From Achromobacter sp. UMC46 (GTDB lineage: Bacteria; Pseudomonadota; Gammaproteobacteria; Burkholderiales; Burkholderiaceae_B): a DNA stretch of 64,000 bases. The stretch spans positions 868,001 through 932,000 of the forward strand of contig NZ_LZZS01000004.1 in the NCBI RefSeq assembly GCF_014170335.1. The letters run 5' to 3'. Shown here one piece after another: positions 61,159 through 64,000 of the stretch (position 1 is the first letter of the stretch; each line of letters starts with the position of its first letter). Under the pieces are notes generated by a model. The model saw only the letters and a program-made list of their open reading frames with translations. It had not been told where the DNA came from and did not search any database. The translations under genes were made by a program, and so were the position numbers.

Positions 61159-62022
61159 TTACGGGCCCGGCCGCGCGCCTTCCAGCAAGGCCTGCACCAG
61201 TCGGTTGTCCTGATCCGTCTGGCGGCATACGAACGAGATCTGGCGGTAGGGCGCTTGTTTGCCCAGCGGCAGCACGCGCACCGGGTGCACGTTCAGCAGG
61301 TTCGGACCGGGTTCGGGCAGTACGCACACGCCCAGCCCGGCCGACACCAACGCCGTCAGCGCGGCCAGCGACTGCATCTCGATGCGGCAGCGCGCGTGCG
61401 GCGCGTGCTGCGCCACATAGCGCGCGGCCAGCCGGCCGCCGATGGTGGTCTTGTCGAACCGGATCCATTCGTACTGCTGGAACAAATCGGCGATGCGCGT
61501 TCCGTGCGAGTCGGGCGGCGCGATCAGCACCAGCGTTTCGCGGAACAGCGGTGTCCAGGCCAGGCGGCTGGAGCCGCCCGTTTCGGGCTGCGTGATGATG
61601 GCGGCGTCGATCTCGCCTTTTTTCAGCTTGTCGGTCAGTTCCGTGGCGCGTCCCCGCACCAGTCGCACGTCCAGCAGGGGATAGCGTTCACGCAACGTGC
61701 GCAGCAGCGGCGGCAAGAGGGTCACCTGCAGCGGTTCGATGGTGCCCAGGCGCACCCGGCCTTCCACGGCCGGCGTGCTGCGCCGCCGCAGTTCGTCCAG
61801 CCGCGCCAGCGCGTCCTGCAGCACGGCGTCCACTTCGGCCGCAAAGGCGTTGGGCCGCACTTGCAGCGCGGAGCGGTCGAACAGCGGCTGGCCGAAGTAC
61901 TCCTCCATCTGCTTCATCTGCAGGCTGACGGCGCTAGGCGACAGGCTCATGTCCGCCGCGCCCGCCGCGAAGCTGCCGCCCCGCAGCACGGCGTTGAGCG
62001 TACGGAAAGATTCGATCTTCAT
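61159..62022 (-). CDS. LysR-type transcriptional regulator (divergent from the Bug binding protein gene)
   Basis: A 287-aa regulator, MKIESFRTLNAVLRGGSFAA, with the recognition segment LSPSAVSLQMKQMEEYFGQP and LFDRSALQVRPNAFAAEV. The effector domain includes RVRLGTIEPLQVTLLPPLLR and GEIDAAIITQPE. It is transcribed away from a tripartite-tricarboxylate binding-protein gene 143 bases away, an arrangement that usually means the LysR protein controls that gene and the lyase following it. A direct repeat in the shared region (62027-62055) is a possible site. Confidence 0.91.
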   Translation of the reverse strand: MKIESFRTLNAVLRGGSFAAGAADMSLSPSAVSLQMKQMEEYFGQPLFDRSALQVRPNAFAAEVDAVLQDALARLDELRRRSTPAVEGRVRLGTIEPLQVTLLPPLLRTLRERYPLLDVRLVRGRATELTDKLKKGEIDAAIITQPETGGSSRLAWTPLFRETLVLIAPPDSHGTRIADLFQQYEWIRFDKTTIGGRLAARYVAQHAPHARCRIEMQSLAALTALVSAGLGVCVLPEPGPNLLNVHPVRVLPLGKQAPYRQISFVCRQTDQDNRLVQALLEGARPGP

Positions 62023-62026
62023 CAGA

Positions 62027-62055
62027 AATCCTCACGTAGTGTTTTAAGAATCCTC
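62027..62055. promoter_or_regulatory. Direct repeat AATCCTC spaced 22 bp, candidate LysR operator
   Basis: AATCCTCAC (from 62027) and AATCCTCGC (from 62049) are direct repeats 22 bp apart, two DNA turns, immediately upstream of the LysR-type gene and in the region it shares with the Bug-family gene. Confidence 0.35.
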
Positions 62056-62165
62056 GCTTTATATCATCAGGCGCGGGCCCTAGTATTCGCTTCAGACAAA
62101 ACGACAAGCGGCAGGATCGCAGGCGGGTGACGCCGGGCGGCCAGATCGCGATCGAGGAGACCCCC

Positions 62166-63170
62166 ATGACGAAGACCCTTGCCGGCTTACGCGCCGCCTT
62201 GCTGTCCCCCTTACTGCCCGCCTTGGCGTTGACCGTTGCGCTGGGCGCCCCGGGCCTGGCCGCGGCGCAGGTTGCGCCTGCCGTTCCCGCGACCATCACG
62301 ATGGTGGTGCCGTTCCCGCCGGGAGGCAGCAACGACGTGTTCGCCCGGGTGCTGGCGGAAAAGCTGGGCGCTCGCCTGTCGACCACGGTGATCGTCGAAA
62401 ACCGGCCCGGCGCGGGCGGCGCGATCGGCGCCGAGTATGTGGCCCGTGCGCCCAAGGACGGTTCCGTGCTGATGCTGTCGTCGTCCACGCTGACCACCAA
62501 CGCCGCCGTGCAGACCAACTTGAAGTACGACGTGGTGCGCAGCTTTGCCCCGGTGGCGATGCTGGCGCGCAGCCCGATGGCGCTGGTGGTGGGCAAGGAC
62601 TCGCCCTATCAGTCCATGGCCGACCTGCTGGCGGCCGGCCGCAAGGAACCCGGCAAGCTGACGTACGGCAGCGCCGGCCTGGGGTCGGTCAACCAGATGG
62701 CCAGCGAAATCCTGGCGGGTGGCGAAAAGACGTCGTTCACGCATGTGCCCTACAAAGGCATGTCGCATGCGCTGAACGACCTGGCCGGCGGGCGGGTCGA
62801 CTTCGTGATCGGCAGCTTCGCGTCGACGGCCTCGCTGCTCAAGGGCGGCAAGCTGCGCGTGCTGGCCGTGACCTCGCCCGAGCGGTCGAAGTTCTATCCG
62901 GCTCTGCCCACGATCGGCGAAGGCCAGCCGGGTTATTCGGTGGAGCTCTGGTGGGGCGTGCTGGCGCCTGCGGGCACGCCCGCGCCCTTGGTGGACAAGC
63001 TGAACGCCGAGATCCGCGGCATCGTCAACGACCAGAAGATGCGCGCCATGTTCGCGGAAGAAAGCGCCGTGCCCGCGGAACTGACCGTGCCGCAATTCGC
63101 GGAACTGGTCCAGGCCGACGCCGCCAAGTGGAAGCAGGTGGCCCGCGACCGCAACATCTCCATCCAGTAG
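62166..63170 (+). CDS. Tripartite tricarboxylate transporter (Bug/TctC family) substrate-binding protein
   Basis: Periplasmic solute receptor of 334 aa with a signal peptide of about 35 residues ending GLAAAQ. The TctC/Bug fold is shown by ITMVVPFPPGGSNDVFARVL, VIVENRPGAGGAIGAEYVAR, GKLTYGSAGLGSVNQMASEI and FTHVPYKGMSHALNDLAGG. GAGGAG at 62155-62160 precedes the ATG at 62166. Bug proteins are strongly expanded in Bordetella and Achromobacter and bind carboxylates or related compounds. No TctA/TctB membrane partners are next to it, which is common in this group. The next gene is a CitE/HpcH-type lyase, so an organic acid cleaved as its CoA ester is a plausible ligand. Confidence 0.92.
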   Translation: MTKTLAGLRAALLSPLLPALALTVALGAPGLAAAQVAPAVPATITMVVPFPPGGSNDVFARVLAEKLGARLSTTVIVENRPGAGGAIGAEYVARAPKDGSVLMLSSSTLTTNAAVQTNLKYDVVRSFAPVAMLARSPMALVVGKDSPYQSMADLLAAGRKEPGKLTYGSAGLGSVNQMASEILAGGEKTSFTHVPYKGMSHALNDLAGGRVDFVIGSFASTASLLKGGKLRVLAVTSPERSKFYPALPTIGEGQPGYSVELWWGVLAPAGTPAPLVDKLNAEIRGIVNDQKMRAMFAEESAVPAELTVPQFAELVQADAAKWKQVARDRNISIQ

Positions 63171-63212
63171 ACGACCTGTCCGCATCAACCCCTGATTCCT
63201 TGAGTGGCAAGC

Positions 63213-64000
63213 ATGAGAAGCAAACTGTTCGTACCCGGATCGCGCCCCGAGTTGTTCGCCAAAGCGCTGGCGGGCGCCGCCGACGCCTTGTCGTTCGACC
63301 TGGAGGACGCCGTGGCCCCGTCGCGCAAGGCCGAGGCGCGCGGCCATCTGGCCCGCATGCTGGCGCAGCCTGAAGCCGCCGCATCGGGCAAGACGCTGAT
63401 CGTGCGCGTCAATGCGCTGGATTCCGGCCAGTTCCATGCCGATGTGCAGGCGGTCGTGCGGCCGGGGCTGCATCTGGTGAACCTGCCCAAGGCGGAATGC
63501 GAGGCCGATGTGGTGGCGGCAGCCAGCGCCGTCGAGCAAGCATGCCGCGCCAATGGCGTGGACAGCCCGGTGGGGCTGCTGCTGAACATCGAGTCGCCGC
63601 GCGCATTGCGCCGGGCGGCCAGCCTGGCGGCGGCGCATCCCGGCGTGGCGGGTCTGCAATTGGGGCTGGGCGACTTGTTCGAACCTGCCGGCATCGCCCG
63701 CCGCGAACCGGCCGCGGTGCAGCAGGCGATGTTCGCGCTGCGCATGGCGGCGGCCGAGGCGGGCGTGTTCGCCTACGACTCCGCCTTCGCCAACATCGAC
63801 GACGAAGCCGGCTATCGGGCCGAAGCGGAACTGGCCCGCAGCCTGGGCTATATCGGCAAGAGCTGCATCCACCCGCGCCAGGTGCCATTGGCCAATGCGG
63901 CGTTCCATCCCACCGATGAAGAGATCGCGCACGCCGGCCGGGTGGTACGGGCCGCGCGGGACGCGTCCGCCCAGGGCGTGGCCGCGTTCGTGGTGGATGG
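63213..64000 (+). CDS. HpcH/HpaI-CitE family CoA-ester lyase (3' end cut by window)
   Basis: The first 262 residues of a protein of the citrate-lyase-beta/malyl-CoA-lyase type (TIM barrel). It starts MRSKLFVPGSRPELFAKALA and has the metal-binding acidic block DALSFDLEDAVAPSRKAEAR, then LLLNIESPRALRRAASLAA with a second metal-site Glu and GKSCIHPRQVPLANAAF, all CitE-like hallmarks. Family members cleave or form citramalyl-, malyl- or similar CoA esters. The ATG at 63213 follows a weak TTGAGTGG ribosome site, 42 bases after the Bug-family stop, so it is probably in that operon. The end lies beyond the window. Confidence 0.9.
   Translation, partial: MRSKLFVPGSRPELFAKALAGAADALSFDLEDAVAPSRKAEARGHLARMLAQPEAAASGKTLIVRVNALDSGQFHADVQAVVRPGLHLVNLPKAECEADVVAAASAVEQACRANGVDSPVGLLLNIESPRALRRAASLAAAHPGVAGLQLGLGDLFEPAGIARREPAAVQQAMFALRMAAAEAGVFAYDSAFANIDDEAGYRAEAELARSLGYIGKSCIHPRQVPLANAAFHPTDEEIAHAGRVVRAARDASAQGVAAFVVD

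Overview
The window looks like a chromosomal segment of a high-GC beta-proteobacterium of the Alcaligenaceae, most likely Achromobacter or a close Bordetella relative. The reasons are the GC-rich coding style, a Bug/TctC-type tricarboxylate binding protein beside a LysR gene, an RND efflux operon running into pdxJ-acpS-nagZ-uvrC-pgsA, and many solute transporters with LysR/GntR regulators. The genus is an inference. No rRNA, tRNA, insertion sequence, prophage or CRISPR array was recognised.

Layout. 1-3.3 kb: end of a TonB-dependent siderophore receptor, converging on an aldo/keto reductase. 3.6-6.6 kb: an ABC importer of the TrpXYZ type (binding protein, permease, ATPase) with a terminator after the binding protein. 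6.7-19 kb: a catabolic locus. A branched-chain-amino-acid-type ABC importer (livF divergent from the binding protein-livG-livH-livM) leads into a GntR regulator, hydantoinase/oxoprolinase-type subunits HyuA and HyuB, a 72-residue Cys4 protein, a GabT-type transaminase and a convergent DadA-type oxidase. This order suggests uptake and ATP-dependent opening of a lactam or hydantoin ring, then transamination of the released amino acid.

19-25.7 kb: two divergent operons sharing a 32-bp palindrome with TATACT on both strands. Leftward are a membrane-anchored spermidine-synthase-like protein and a Tat-exported FAD amine oxidase-like protein. Rightward are DUF350, SPFH/SHOCT, double zinc-ribbon DUF4178, a 55-residue Ser/Gly-rich membrane peptide and SpeD. 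Together they look like a membrane-associated polyamine system and are one of the two best candidates here for undescribed biology. 25.8-28.8 kb: modABC with a ModE-type operator and a convergent modE.

29-31.3 kb: a DUF4136 lipoprotein, a patatin-like phospholipase and a lone OmpR-type DNA-binding domain. 31.5-43.9 kb: a tripartite RND efflux pump translationally coupled to pdxJ, followed by acpS, nagZ, uvrC, pgsA and an MFS transporter. 44-49.7 kb: tartrate-dehydrogenase-type enzyme with a divergent LysR gene, di-haem cytochrome c peroxidase, queF and isocitrate lyase aceA.

49.8-58.7 kb: a leftward pair of very large uncharacterised genes (1512 and 1427 codons, 10 bp apart) with no signal peptide or recognised catalytic motif. 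This is the other main candidate for an undescribed system. 59-64 kb: a Zn alcohol dehydrogenase with a divergent LysR gene, a second LysR gene divergent from a Bug-family binding protein, and the start of a CitE/HpcH-type lyase cut by the window end.
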